NCBI GenBank assembly: GCA_015522345.1
Contig: WAML01000044.1
Location: 1 to 14,745 of the forward strand
Origin: Desulfurococcales archaeon
GTDB taxonomy: Archaea; Thermoproteota; Thermoprotei_A; Sulfolobales; Desulfurococcaceae
Length of the DNA: 14,745 nucleotides
Direction of reading: 5' to 3'
In this document: positions 1-8,722 of the stretch, in pieces
Position numbering within the stretch: the first letter of the stretch is position 1
Layout of the letters: every line of letters begins with the position of its first letter
The notes under the pieces: model-generated
What the model was told of the DNA's origin: nothing
What the model saw: only the letters and a program-made list of their open reading frames with translations
Database searches by the model: none
Made by a program: the position numbers and the translations under genes

Positions 1-104
1 ATATTAGGCATCTGCAATAACGATAATAACTCACTTTTCACTAGAATATTATAGGAACAATGATGCTGCAATGGATAGCAATTGTATACCAGTAGTTGTA
101 GTGG

Positions 105-1655
105 ATGAGCTGTATGGGCATAGCTTTTACTAAGGAAGGATATAGGAGAGAAGGGTTTCCAAGTGGTGGATATTTGTGGATTCCATTCATATTTATAGTT
201 ACAACTATGTTTCTATCGTTCCTATACATAATGGATTTACTTGAGCTCGATATAACTATTTCGAAACACTATATGTTATCGACAATATTCATAGCTAAAT
301 CTATTATAATAGCTGACTTTATTACATCTATGGGTCGTTTGTATAGGAGGTACTTAAGTAGTTATAGGAGAAGAATAAAGTTATTTGAAGAAGAAAAAAG
401 TTTACGTGACTTATTTGTTAGTTCTCTAACAGGTTATCCAGGGATTATACTAGTAATTTTATTATCTTCTATATTATTACTGGGCATACTAGCTATAAGT
501 GCTATAGCGTATTCATTCTTTATGTCTCTCATAACATCTTTTATGGAGTATATAATGTTGTTTACAATACTCTTATATGCTACGATAATTCTATCGATCT
601 ATCTTAAGAGAGAATATAGTATCGATATATTGGACTTAATGCATAGAGTTAGGAGTAAATTATGGATATTTAATAAGACTAGATTAGTGATTTTAGGTTT
701 ATGGATAGCTTTTATCGCTGGACTATACATGGGCTTTATATCTCTTCACATGATCTTCCTAATACCTTCTCCATGGTACTTCTTAACAATTCTATTATTA
801 TCTTCAATAGCTGCTACATGGATAATTTCCATAGCTTATATACTATTGAGTAAAATAGAGTTTAGGAGAATACAGAAAATAATTGTTTACTCTATGTGCA
901 TAACTAGTTTTGGTATAGCTGGTATACTAGAGTCTTTTGTTGTCCTTGACTCACTCAAACTTATTTTAGAAATTATAAAAATGCTTGCTCTAATAAATAT
1001 ATTATATGAGATAAACATATTGATCGATGAAACAACGACTATTATACTAAAGAAAGTTATACACCCAATCTTTGCTCTTAGTCAAGAAAGTATGTATAGA
1101 GGAGGACAAAAGACGTTATCCACACCAACAATTGTATCTATAGAGTACTTCACTGGTTTTAAAGACAAGATTGAAGTAGCTAATCAAATATTTAATTTCC
1201 TTTCAGATTTAATTGATAAACGTTCTCCTACAGTAGTTATACTTACAACTCCTCTTGCATCACTACAGGATTATATAGCCAATAATTTACTCTTGTATGA
1301 TTCCCTTAATGTATATGTTATCAATATATCTAGGTCGTCTAGGGCATCTGGTTCAATGCAAGAAGTTATTCCTAAGAGAGCGTACTTGGTAACTACTACA
1401 TTAGATCCTGTTCATACACCATATGTTATAGAGCGTATAAAAATGCATACAAAATCTAGTCTTATGGTTATTATAGATAATATAGGTAGCCTTACTCTTA
1501 TGTATGGATTTAATAGAGTATATGATGTCTTATATAATATTGTTCAAAAACTCGATAAAAAAGACTTGATTATAGTGCTTACTCCAAAGGATATGATTGA
1601 AAAGAAAGTTGTTAGTGTAGTAAGGAATATAGCTCATGTACTAGTACCTTTATAA
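105..1655 (+). CDS. Multi-pass membrane protein with C-terminal DUF835-like domain
   Basis: The 516-residue product has about eight hydrophobic helices (roughly residues 24-46, 57-75, 111-140, 144-166, 192-215, 219-247, 258-282 and 286-306), then a soluble domain at about 340-516. That domain alternates beta strands and helices. The segment around 453-500 (VIIDNIGSLTLMYGF, then DLIIVLTP) resembles the archaeal DUF835 pattern, a RecA-like fold without a visible Walker A loop. I infer a membrane-anchored sensory or regulatory protein; ligand and partners are unknown. Charged loops after helix 2 (RRYLSSYRRR) should face the cytoplasm. An in-frame TAG at 99-101 limits the start to ATG 105 or ATG 114. 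The latter has a weak purine stretch upstream, so the true protein may begin three residues later. The next gene begins 147 nt downstream and appears to have its own promoter. Sure of the gene, moderately sure of DUF835 similarity. Confidence 0.72.
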   Translation: MSCMGIAFTKEGYRREGFPSGGYLWIPFIFIVTTMFLSFLYIMDLLELDITISKHYMLSTIFIAKSIIIADFITSMGRLYRRYLSSYRRRIKLFEEEKSLRDLFVSSLTGYPGIILVILLSSILLLGILAISAIAYSFFMSLITSFMEYIMLFTILLYATIILSIYLKREYSIDILDLMHRVRSKLWIFNKTRLVILGLWIAFIAGLYMGFISLHMIFLIPSPWYFLTILLLSSIAATWIISIAYILLSKIEFRRIQKIIVYSMCITSFGIAGILESFVVLDSLKLILEIIKMLALINILYEINILIDETTTIILKKVIHPIFALSQESMYRGGQKTLSTPTIVSIEYFTGFKDKIEVANQIFNFLSDLIDKRSPTVVILTTPLASLQDYIANNLLLYDSLNVYVINISRSSRASGSMQEVIPKRAYLVTTTLDPVHTPYVIERIKMHTKSSLMVIIDNIGSLTLMYGFNRVYDVLYNIVQKLDKKDLIIVLTPKDMIEKKVVSVVRNIAHVLVPL

Positions 1656-1755
1656 GCAATAAATGTGTTTAAACTATATGTGAGTAAAAATTAATGAATC
1701 ACTTACCTATACTCTCTAACAACGGTTTAAACGTGTATGTAGAGTAGACATAATG

Positions 1756-1763
1756 TATATAAT
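1756..1763 (+). promoter_or_regulatory. Putative TATA box for the PATAN-like gene
   Basis: TATATAAT sits in the 147-nt gap after the membrane-protein gene, about 43 nt before the TTG start at 1803. Archaeal initiation about 25 nt downstream would give a leader of roughly 20 nt containing GAGAGGT (1783-1789). This is a sequence match only. Confidence 0.4.
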
Positions 1764-1802
1764 TAATACAATAAATTGTATCGAGAGGTATAGAAATAAG
1801 TC

Positions 1803-2606
1803 TTGAGCGAAAAGCGTGAACCAGAAGTATATGAGGTAATATCTAAGCTTCCTCTAGAACTCAAGAAAATGGATTTGTTAAACGATATTGTATTCGAAGC
1901 AGATCTTATAAGGAGGAGTACTTTTTTAAAGAGAGTAAGTGTTGGATTAAATGAGTTCATTGATTTATTAAATAGATTATCTAGCGGAGAATACCTAATT
2001 ACATCAAATATCGATGGCAAGAGATACGTATTATATATTGACAATGGTAGAATTGCATCAGTAGCTTTAACCGATCCTCTTAAGGGTGAGAGAATAGTTG
2101 GTTTAAGAGCTCTAGCTAATTTCATAAGGACTATTATGAAGTCTAGTGTACAAATAAGATTGTTTACTATAGGAGTTGAAGAAACAGCTCTTCTTACAGA
2201 AGAGGAATTAAAGGAAGAGACACGAGAACTCCCTCGAGGAAAGACTATACCTATTTCTAAAGAAGAACTTGAGAAAATAGAGGAGCTCATAAGGATGTCT
2301 TTTAGAGAACGTATGGAGAAGCAAATGCCTAGGGAGCGGGCAAAGAAAATTGACTTAAGAAAACTTGAAAGGAAGTTAAGGGAAGTCATTGAAGATATTC
2401 TTGCATATCATGGATACAAGCTAGTTGATTTAAAGACTAGGCTCACCAACGATATAGTGACTATTGACATTAGTGTTAAGAAGAAGAAATTGTTTGGCGT
2501 AAAGAGTATATCAGAAGTTACTGAGAGAATTAGAGAAGAAGTAAAGACTTTATTCATAATCCTTGATATAGATAAGAATGTACGTGTAAATGTGAAGAGA
2601 GTGTGA
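1803..2606 (+). CDS. Two-domain protein with PATAN/DUF4388-like N-terminal region
   Basis: The product is a soluble 267-residue protein. Residues about 49-125 hold a GEYLITS-x(7)-YVLYIDNGRIASV pattern followed by helices. This resembles the PATAN/DUF4388 or DUF2226 type of domain found in prokaryotic signalling proteins. A charged, Glu/Lys/Arg-rich helical linker (about 126-185) leads to a C-terminal alpha/beta domain (186-267). Its ILAYHGYKLVDL opening, followed by two strands and a helix, recalls the N-terminal fold of RimP-like proteins; that resemblance is by eye. There is no signal peptide or membrane helix, so it should be cytosolic. The frame is closed by TAA at 1797, which makes TTG 1803 the first usable start; GAGAGGT lies 13 nt upstream. 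It lies between two other putative regulatory genes, suggesting a signalling role, but no partner can be named. Confidence 0.7.
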   Translation: MSEKREPEVYEVISKLPLELKKMDLLNDIVFEADLIRRSTFLKRVSVGLNEFIDLLNRLSSGEYLITSNIDGKRYVLYIDNGRIASVALTDPLKGERIVGLRALANFIRTIMKSSVQIRLFTIGVEETALLTEEELKEETRELPRGKTIPISKEELEKIEELIRMSFRERMEKQMPRERAKKIDLRKLERKLREVIEDILAYHGYKLVDLKTRLTNDIVTIDISVKKKKLFGVKSISEVTERIREEVKTLFIILDIDKNVRVNVKRV

Positions 2607-2653
2607 TTTCGACTACTACTCGCTTCAAGCGTCTAATGATAGATTCTTTATTC

Positions 2654-2667
2654 GAAAACTTATTAGT
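2654..2667 (+). promoter_or_regulatory. Putative BRE/TATA element for the ACT-V4R gene
   Basis: GAAAACTTATTAGT has the usual archaeal purine-rich BRE followed by a TATA-like hexamer. It lies about 35-48 nt before ATG 2702. The predicted leader would include GTGAT (2692-2696), five bases before the start, which matches part of the archaeal anti-Shine-Dalgarno complement (GGTGATC). Confidence 0.4.
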
Positions 2668-2701
2668 TTGTAATGAGAGATTAAATTAATAGTGATGTAA
2701 C

Positions 2702-3547
2702 ATGATTCTATTGAGGTTTAGAAGAGCAGAGAAAAGAACTGGCGAAACACCACTCTATATAGATACAATGGTTACTACTAGAGATACAGCTGGTGTTGTT
2801 ACAGCTGCTTTCATACTACGCGTAACTAATAGAGTTGGTCTCTTAAAGGATTTAACCGAGGTTTTCCAAGCTCATAAACTCAATATAGTTAAATTAATTA
2901 CTCCAGAACCAGCGTATGCTGATAAACCAGAAGCTCATGTAGTAGTTATTGCTGAAGCAACTGATAAGTCTTTGGTTAAGAAGGTAGAGCACGCGATTAA
3001 GAAAGTAGGTGGAATCGAAGAAGTAAAGACTATTGTTGGCGAAGAAAGAATTCTGTTTCCAAGGCTCTTCCCTATAATGGTTAATGATGAAAGAGCTGTA
3101 TTAATTCCACAGACGGCTTTCCATTCAATGCTTGAGACAAGGGATAAATTTGGTATAACACTAGCTATGGTACTCAATAGAGTTGGTTATACACTTGGTG
3201 AAGGACTCTATGAAATGCTTGTTAGATACTATGGAGAGCCCGTGGATGAAGTAGACTATGATACTCTATCTAAAGCATTTATATATACTTTAGAGGCTCT
3301 GGGGTGGGGCAAGGTCTCTATTGTAACAAATAATGCCGGCAATGGAGAAGTAGTATTTAGGATCTTTGATAACATAGAGTGTATAAAGTATAAGAGAGAA
3401 GGAAAACGCAGAGGATATATGACTCAAGCAGTAATAGAAGGCTTCTATAGAAAACTATGGAGTCCCCACAGAGTTAAAGTTAGAGAGACAAAGTGTATAG
3501 CTGCTGGAGACCCTTATTGCGAATTTATCGTCTCCGTAACTCTCTAG
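2702..3547 (+). CDS. ACT domain-V4R domain ligand-binding protein
   Basis: The product has 281 residues. Residues about 34-110 form an ACT domain: VTAAFILRVTNRVGLLKDL opens the first strand and helix, and HVVVIAEATD continues the fold. Residues about 150-280 form a V4R (4-vinyl reductase-type) domain that ends in the diagnostic Cys-x3-GDPxCEF motif (C265, G269-D270-P271, C273-E274-F275). ACT domains bind amino acids or similar small molecules. V4R domains are predicted small-molecule or cofactor binders with a possible Cys-bound metal. No DNA-binding or catalytic domain is visible, so I infer a sensor or allosteric regulator. ATG 2702 has GTGAT five bases upstream. The 3' end overlaps the convergent ATPase gene by 23 nt. 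Domain calls are strong; the process it controls is unknown, and a link to the pilus genes rests on proximity alone. Confidence 0.85.
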   Translation: MILLRFRRAEKRTGETPLYIDTMVTTRDTAGVVTAAFILRVTNRVGLLKDLTEVFQAHKLNIVKLITPEPAYADKPEAHVVVIAEATDKSLVKKVEHAIKKVGGIEEVKTIVGEERILFPRLFPIMVNDERAVLIPQTAFHSMLETRDKFGITLAMVLNRVGYTLGEGLYEMLVRYYGEPVDEVDYDTLSKAFIYTLEALGWGKVSIVTNNAGNGEVVFRIFDNIECIKYKREGKRRGYMTQAVIEGFYRKLWSPHRVKVRETKCIAAGDPYCEFIVSVTL

Positions 3548-5336
3548 TTCTTCCAAAGAGTTCCCTTGTAGTCTCTATATTATGTGATATACTCTCTGTA
3601 CTAGATATCATTCTCTCAGTTTCTCCTACTCCAAGAGTTTCTGTAGAACCCATTAATGCTGTAGAAGGTGTTAAGAGTTCTTCCTCTTCTTTACCTATTT
3701 CCTGTAGTTCTTCAAGTGCTTTACCATATACTGCTGTGGGGTCGTAGTAGTAGTTGAATATTATTCTTGAGACATCCCATACATTCGTTATGTTCTTGTA
3801 GATCATCCAGTTGATTACTGTAGCTTTCCTATAGATATCCTCTATAATATCCTCTATATCAAGTCCTCTCTTCATAGCAATGTCTTTGAGGTGTATACTT
3901 CTCTCTAGATATACTTTGTGTTGATCAGTTCTAGGGTCCCATTCGGCTATTGTTATGTATTTGTTATAGTCCTCTACTTCTTGTATAATGTTTATTCTAC
4001 GCTGTACTCTTACAATACCCTTCTCTATTCTTGTAATTACTCTATTTATGTGTATGAATACATTCATTAGCCTCATGTAAGTCTTAGGTATATTCATTGG
4101 TGGACTTGTAAGCCTCTTTATAGCATAGTCTAGTGTTTCAGCATGTATTGTACTCAAACCCCCGTGTCCAACAGCCATTGCCTGGAATAACACAAAAGCT
4201 TCTTCGCCACGTACTTCACCTACTATGATGTAGTCTGGCCTATACCTCAGGCTCAGCTTAACTAGATCGAATAACTTTATCTCTGTACCACTTGATCCAC
4301 CAACTACATAGCTTTCTCGTGTAGTTAATTGAACCCAGTTTGGATGTGGTAGATTAAGTTCTGGTGTATCTTCTACACTAACGATCTTCATACCGGGTTT
4401 TATGAATAGACTTATAGCGTTTAACAAACTAGTTTTTCCTGTTCCCGTTCCACCGGCTATCATAGCTGTTTTTCCATGTTCTATGAGAGTCCATAGATAG
4501 GCTGCCATGAGGCTATTGAATGTTCCTCCCATAACTAGTTCTACAGGGCTAAATGGTCTTTCACGGAATTTACGTATCGTGAAAGTAGGTCCTTTAACAG
4601 ATACTTCTCTACCAAATGTTGCTGCAAGCCTGTGTTTGCCAGGAAGCATTGCATCTACTATTGGGAATGCAATACTAATGTGTTTACCAGCCATATGTGC
4701 TAGCTTCATAACGAACTCGTTTAAGTAGTCATCGTCTAAGAAAGTTATATTAGTTGGAATACTCTCGTATTTACGGTGCCATACATATATGGGGACATTT
4801 GTTCCATTACAGGAGATATCCTCTATATTAGGGTCTCTCATGAGGGGGTCTATGGGTCCATAGCCCAGTAGATTTCTCTCTATATAATACAGTAGCTTAA
4901 GTCTACGTGTACCTACAAGGCCTAGTTTAGTCCTATATTTCTCAGCTATACGTTTTGCTTCCTCGAATACATAGCTTCTAAGATCCTTTATTTCCTCAGG
5001 CTTAGAAGGAGGTTTGATCTCGTCTAAGAGTATTTGTGTCAGCTTGTCTAGTACAAGTTTATCCTCTATAGTTAAACCATATTCTTCGACAAAGTATACT
5101 GGCCCCTCAGGTGTTTCAGCTATAGTTACTTTAACGAAAGGCCTATAGACGTAGTAGCTTTCAATAACTCTCCAGCTAGGGTCTCGTGGAGTAACTTGGA
5201 TCGGCTCTACTAGTGGGAGTATAGTTCTAACAGCTTCTTCAACACCCATTCCTTCTCTAGGAAGCTTTGTAACGGGTGCTCCCTTTAGCTTCAGTCTTTC
5301 AATAATACTCCTTAGCTTGTGTACAGAGATCTTCAA
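3525..5336 (-). CDS. Type II/IV secretion system ATPase, FlaI/GspE family (pilus assembly)
   Basis: The 603-residue ATPase should hexamerise at the cytoplasmic side of the membrane and power pilin insertion through the TadC-like protein encoded divergently. Motifs in order: Walker A GGTGTGKTS (295-303), Asp box VEDTPELNL (321-329), Walker B with IIVGEVRGEEAF (370-381), His box GHGGLSTIHAET (390-401). The N-terminal about 280 residues carry the usual family lead-in domain, including GYGPIDPLMRDPNIEDI (158-174). The final about 60 residues (545-603) are Glu/Ser/Thr-rich and form an extension beyond the conserved core. The TTG at 5336 is the first start after an in-frame stop; GGTG lies about nine bases upstream. 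Unlike many archaeal loci, where the ATPase and TadC genes are co-directional, these are divergent. It is a paralogue of FlaI, but no archaellum genes are present, so an adhesive-pilus role is more likely. Confidence 0.93.
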   Translation of the reverse strand: MKISVHKLRSIIERLKLKGAPVTKLPREGMGVEEAVRTILPLVEPIQVTPRDPSWRVIESYYVYRPFVKVTIAETPEGPVYFVEEYGLTIEDKLVLDKLTQILLDEIKPPSKPEEIKDLRSYVFEEAKRIAEKYRTKLGLVGTRRLKLLYYIERNLLGYGPIDPLMRDPNIEDISCNGTNVPIYVWHRKYESIPTNITFLDDDYLNEFVMKLAHMAGKHISIAFPIVDAMLPGKHRLAATFGREVSVKGPTFTIRKFRERPFSPVELVMGGTFNSLMAAYLWTLIEHGKTAMIAGGTGTGKTSLLNAISLFIKPGMKIVSVEDTPELNLPHPNWVQLTTRESYVVGGSSGTEIKLFDLVKLSLRYRPDYIIVGEVRGEEAFVLFQAMAVGHGGLSTIHAETLDYAIKRLTSPPMNIPKTYMRLMNVFIHINRVITRIEKGIVRVQRRINIIQEVEDYNKYITIAEWDPRTDQHKVYLERSIHLKDIAMKRGLDIEDIIEDIYRKATVINWMIYKNITNVWDVSRIIFNYYYDPTAVYGKALEELQEIGKEEEELLTPSTALMGSTETLGVGETERMISSTESISHNIETTRELFGRTRELRRR

Positions 5337-5366
5337 TACTTTTGCACCATATGATCTAAGCTAGCT

Positions 5367-5378
5367 ACATATATATGT
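5367..5378 (-). promoter_or_regulatory. Putative TATA box for the secretion ATPase
   Basis: ACATATATATGT is a perfect 12-bp palindrome centred about 36 nt before the TTG start at 5336. Initiation 25 nt downstream would leave a leader of about 10 nt, typical of archaeal short-leader transcripts. The remaining intergenic sequence up to 5550 shows no other strong element. Confidence 0.4.
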
Positions 5379-5552
5379 TGGGGGTATGTACATATTTACA
5401 GTTTCCTACTCTTTGAAACAATTATTGTATTTACTAGCTTATTAATTGATATACTTACTTCTACTAGTAGTCTAGTAGTCGAAAGAGCCTCGTTCAAGAA
5501 ATCCATAGGCTCAAGCACGTGTCTAGAGAGTACAATATTATATGTGTTCTGG

Positions 5553-5568
5553 TATATAAAACTTATAT
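5553..5568 (+). promoter_or_regulatory. Putative BRE/TATA region for the TadC-pilin operon
   Basis: TATATAAAACTTATAT contains two overlapping TATA-like boxes (5553-5560 and 5563-5568) with an AAAA tract between them. Initiation would fall around 5580-5592, giving a leader of about 35-47 nt to ATG 5627. It is the only strong candidate promoter in front of six closely spaced genes. Confidence 0.45.
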
Positions 5569-5626
5569 GAGGGTATAACGTAAAAGTAACCTATGAACTA
5601 CCAGTAAATATATGAAGGATGCTACT

Positions 5627-7408
5627 ATGTCTCTATGGGATACAATCTACAGGTATTTTGGATGGATGGGAAGAGGAGTTCTAAAAATATACACTAATCT
5701 ACCAGATAGTATTAGGAAGAGCGGTATCCACATATACCCTGAAGTTTATGCTAGTTTCGTTGGATTTGCTACAATAGTTATTACTATAGTAGATATTATT
5801 GCAGCAATAATACTTGTTTTAATCCACGGCCCCCTCTACTTACTCCCAGTATTTGTCCTAATACCGTTCATGTCCTTTGTAATACTTGTTAATCTTCCAA
5901 CGATAATAGGGTCTAATCGAGCTGGCGCTATAGAAGGTGAATTACCTTATGCAACAGCATATCTAAGTATAATGGTTACTAGCGGTGTATCACCATATAG
6001 TGCTTTTGAGAGAATATCTAGGTCTAAGACAGTCTTTCCCAAGTTTAGTGAATTGAGTCAGAGATTCATATTGCTTGTTAGAGTATTAGGTAAAGACCCA
6101 TTAACTGCTTTCTCACTACTAGCTAGTAGAACACCTAGTGCTAGTACTAGAGACTTGTTGACGGGATATATAACTACTGTGAGAGCAGGAGGAGATGTAG
6201 GTGATTATCTTACTAAGAAAGCTAGGCTATTGTTCAGCGAAATACTAGTTAAAATGAAGATTATAGCCGATAGACTAGCTGGTCTACTTGAAGCATACTT
6301 AGCTCTAGTTCTCTTAACTACACTAGCAATGTCGACAATGTACTTTATAAACGCTTCTATAACAATGGCTGCTGTACCTGCTTTAGCTGGTCCTGGTATG
6401 GCTTTACTCCTCTATGTATTCATACCCTTCCTCTCTGCAATGATCATGTATTTAACTGATCTAATACAGTATAAAGAGCCATGGATTGACTATAGACCTT
6501 ACATTATATTCTTTGGATTGACTATGCCTTTGACGGTATTCCTTATATTCTTTGGACTAATATTTCCTTCATTGCTTCCCTATGGTCACCCACTTAGAAC
6601 TAGCTTCTTTGTTGAAGGAATTAGGCTTCTCCTCTCATTCCCTACAAAGTTTGTTCGAGTAGAAGACTATATTGTCGGTCCATTAATGCTTACAATGGCT
6701 TTCATATACACTACAATACCTTCAGTAATATACGCTGAACTCAAGGCGAGAGAATACAAGGTTATAAGAGGTATAACTAGGTTTTTGAGGGATCTCGTGG
6801 AAGTTAGGAAGACTGGTTTATCTCCTGAGAGATCGATTATAGAGCTTTCCCGTAGAAACTATGGATTATTCACAAAGTATTTGAAGAGAATAGCTATGCA
6901 GTTAAGCCTTGGAATACCTCTTGCAAAGATAATAGAGGATATTAATAAGAAGATTATTGTATGGCGTGCAAAAGTATTGCTCTACGCATTAACTGATGCT
7001 ATAGAAGTAGGTGGTGGTACTATCGAGGTTCTAGAGAATCTAGCTTGGTTCGCAGAAAGTATTGAAGCTATAGAAGATGAGAAGAAAAAATCTCTAAGAA
7101 CACTACTTGTTGTACCATATCTAGGTGGTATTTTAACTGTTTCAACAATAATATTGCTAGCCATATTCCTCGGATCACTAGTGTTAAGCGTTGGAGGATA
7201 TAGAGCTGCTGCGTCACTCATACTTCCAGCAATAATATTCAATGTATACATAATGGGTCTTGTAGCGGGAAAAGTGTCGGCTGGAATGGTTTCAGCTGGA
7301 TTTAAGCACGCTCTAGCACTAATGTTTGTAACTCTAATACTACTACTCATAACACCCTATATGCAGTCTACTCTAATGGGGATGGCACTAGCTAAACCAG
7401 CTGTATAG
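5627..7408 (+). CDS. TadC/FlaJ-like pilus assembly membrane platform protein
   Basis: This protein of about 593 residues is the membrane core that pairs with the secretion ATPase. It has the duplicated T2SSF (GspF/TadC) architecture of archaeal FlaJ homologues: a hydrophobic hairpin (about 42-95), a cytoplasmic helical domain (about 102-205) containing GELPYATAYLSIMVTSGV, membrane helices (about 215-320), a further helix near 355, a second cytoplasmic helical domain (about 385-495, with GLSPERSIIEL and VGGGTIEVLENLA), and C-terminal helices to the end. ATG 5612 is possible, but GAAGGATG (5614-5621) sits properly for ATG 5627, so I chose the latter. Stop TAG is followed ten bases later by the first pilin-like gene, indicating an operon. 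Family assignment is firm; which pilus type it builds is not known. Confidence 0.9.
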   Translation: MSLWDTIYRYFGWMGRGVLKIYTNLPDSIRKSGIHIYPEVYASFVGFATIVITIVDIIAAIILVLIHGPLYLLPVFVLIPFMSFVILVNLPTIIGSNRAGAIEGELPYATAYLSIMVTSGVSPYSAFERISRSKTVFPKFSELSQRFILLVRVLGKDPLTAFSLLASRTPSASTRDLLTGYITTVRAGGDVGDYLTKKARLLFSEILVKMKIIADRLAGLLEAYLALVLLTTLAMSTMYFINASITMAAVPALAGPGMALLLYVFIPFLSAMIMYLTDLIQYKEPWIDYRPYIIFFGLTMPLTVFLIFFGLIFPSLLPYGHPLRTSFFVEGIRLLLSFPTKFVRVEDYIVGPLMLTMAFIYTTIPSVIYAELKAREYKVIRGITRFLRDLVEVRKTGLSPERSIIELSRRNYGLFTKYLKRIAMQLSLGIPLAKIIEDINKKIIVWRAKVLLYALTDAIEVGGGTIEVLENLAWFAESIEAIEDEKKKSLRTLLVVPYLGGILTVSTIILLAIFLGSLVLSVGGYRAAASLILPAIIFNVYIMGLVAGKVSAGMVSAGFKHALALMFVTLILLLITPYMQSTLMGMALAKPAV

Positions 7409-7418
7409 GGGTAGTAAT

Positions 7419-8213
7419 ATGAGGGCTCAAGGAGACATTATATCAACTATAATAATGGCTTCAACAATAATAGTTATCTCCATAGTAATACTATACTATG
7501 CACTTTCAACACTAGACATCGGCTTAGCAGCTACAGAATATGGTTATGTTAAATCAACTTTTGTAAATATTGCAAACAATTTCCATTTAATACTCCAGGG
7601 AAATTCTTATACAGCTACATTACCATCGAGAGTAGTGGGTGTAGGGTATCGTAGCTACAATGATGTAGAAGTAGCTCTACAAGTAAATACAGGGACTTGG
7701 GAGTATACTGTAGTTGATGGCCAGCCTACTAGTATAGTAGCTGGAGTATTTAGAGCTTTAGTGAATCCTAGAGTAAATATAGTCTATGGTTCTCAAGGAG
7801 AAGAACCCGGAGCCTGTAGCTTTATTGTAGATAATATAAGGCTTGTACCCTGTATAAGAGAATACTATAGAAATGGTGAGAGTATACTAGAATTTGATAC
7901 AATAAGATACTACGTATCAGTTTATCTAATTAATGAAAGTGGTGTAGAAAAGTACTTGATTAGAATAATCTATGTAAAACTTATTCCAATTCTAGAATAC
8001 GGTTATACGGGTAATCTTATGATAAACCCATATAGAGACATCTTCAACCGTACTTGGACTAATGTTCTCGACTTAGAATTTGTACTTATGAATACTACAA
8101 GTAATACACCTATAAAGGTAATTAATATTGACGATATAGTGCCTTCTAGAGACCCCACTATACCTATTGAAGTAGTACTAGTTGTTAAACAAGTTGTTGC
8201 GGTGATAGGATAG
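7419..8213 (+). CDS. Pilin-like single-pass exported protein, 264 aa
   Basis: I do not recognise a named family. The protein starts MRAQGDIIST and runs straight into a hydrophobic helix (about 7-30), followed by a long exported domain rich in Tyr, Val and Asn. This is the layout of archaeal minor pilins and FlaF/FlaG-like proteins. The Gly before Asp6 could serve as a prepilin peptidase site, but the signal is atypical. Two cysteines (C133, C145) lie 12 apart and could form a disulfide. The gene follows the TadC-like gene by 10 nt, and AGGGGTAG (7407-7414) overlaps that gene's stop as a likely ribosome binding site. Its stop overlaps the GTG start of the next gene by one base. I infer a minor subunit of the filament encoded here. 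Confidence 0.75.
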   Translation: MRAQGDIISTIIMASTIIVISIVILYYALSTLDIGLAATEYGYVKSTFVNIANNFHLILQGNSYTATLPSRVVGVGYRSYNDVEVALQVNTGTWEYTVVDGQPTSIVAGVFRALVNPRVNIVYGSQGEEPGACSFIVDNIRLVPCIREYYRNGESILEFDTIRYYVSVYLINESGVEKYLIRIIYVKLIPILEYGYTGNLMINPYRDIFNRTWTNVLDLEFVLMNTTSNTPIKVINIDDIVPSRDPTIPIEVVLVVKQVVAVIG

Positions 8214-8722
8214 TGGCTGCACCAATAATTGTCCATGTAATAGGTTCTGCTGCTCTCATGGCTATACTAGTTATAGTACTGGTCATGACTTCTTCTATAA
8301 CAGCAACAATGATGTATAATAATAAAAAATATAATCTAGAAGCTACAGCTGAGTCAATAGGACTTCAAATAAAATATGCTCTTCAAACACTAACTAATTT
8401 ATCTATAGTACTTGATTACCCATTAGAAATAGCTTATGGAACAGAATACAATATAATCATAGGGAATGGTTCAACACTAAATAGCCGCTACAAGGTACTG
8501 CCTCAACTAGACCCCAATGGTATCTATGTAGTTGCTATAACACCCGATGAAACAGTTTATGGATACTATAGGATAACCAATACTACATATAATGGCTATC
8601 AAATAGTGATTGTCGATGGCTATAGGATTTTCGGGAGTAGACTCATTGTTAGAATAGACTTCACTATTATAGACAATACTATATACATGTATATAACAAG
8701 ACTAGGGGTAAAGAGGCCATGA
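8213..8722 (+). CDS. Pilin-like single-pass exported protein, 169 aa
   Basis: The product has a short N-terminus, one hydrophobic helix (about 5-30, including ALMAILVIVLVM) and an exported domain rich in Tyr, Asn and Ile. There are several Asn-x-Ser/Thr sequons (NLS, NGS, NTT), potential N-glycosylation sites in an archaeal surface protein. No named family is recognised and no cysteine is present. The GTG start shares its first base with the preceding TAG stop, and GGTGAT (8200-8205) lies upstream as a good archaeal ribosome binding site. The 3' end overlaps the next gene in an ATGA arrangement (8719-8722). Size, topology and operon position suggest a minor pilin or pilus tip component. Confidence 0.72.
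   Translation: MAAPIIVHVIGSAALMAILVIVLVMTSSITATMMYNNKKYNLEATAESIGLQIKYALQTLTNLSIVLDYPLEIAYGTEYNIIIGNGSTLNSRYKVLPQLDPNGIYVVAITPDETVYGYYRITNTTYNGYQIVIVDGYRIFGSRLIVRIDFTIIDNTIYMYITRLGVKRP

Noticed and set aside
41..229. Minus-strand open frame at the left edge
   Set aside because: It is short, overlaps the start of the membrane-protein gene and has no recognisable feature or ribosome binding site.
1763..2389. Long minus-strand open frame opposite the PATAN-like gene
   Set aside because: It is Ser/Leu-rich with the look of an antisense shadow; the plus-strand frame has domain-like patterns and a sensible start.
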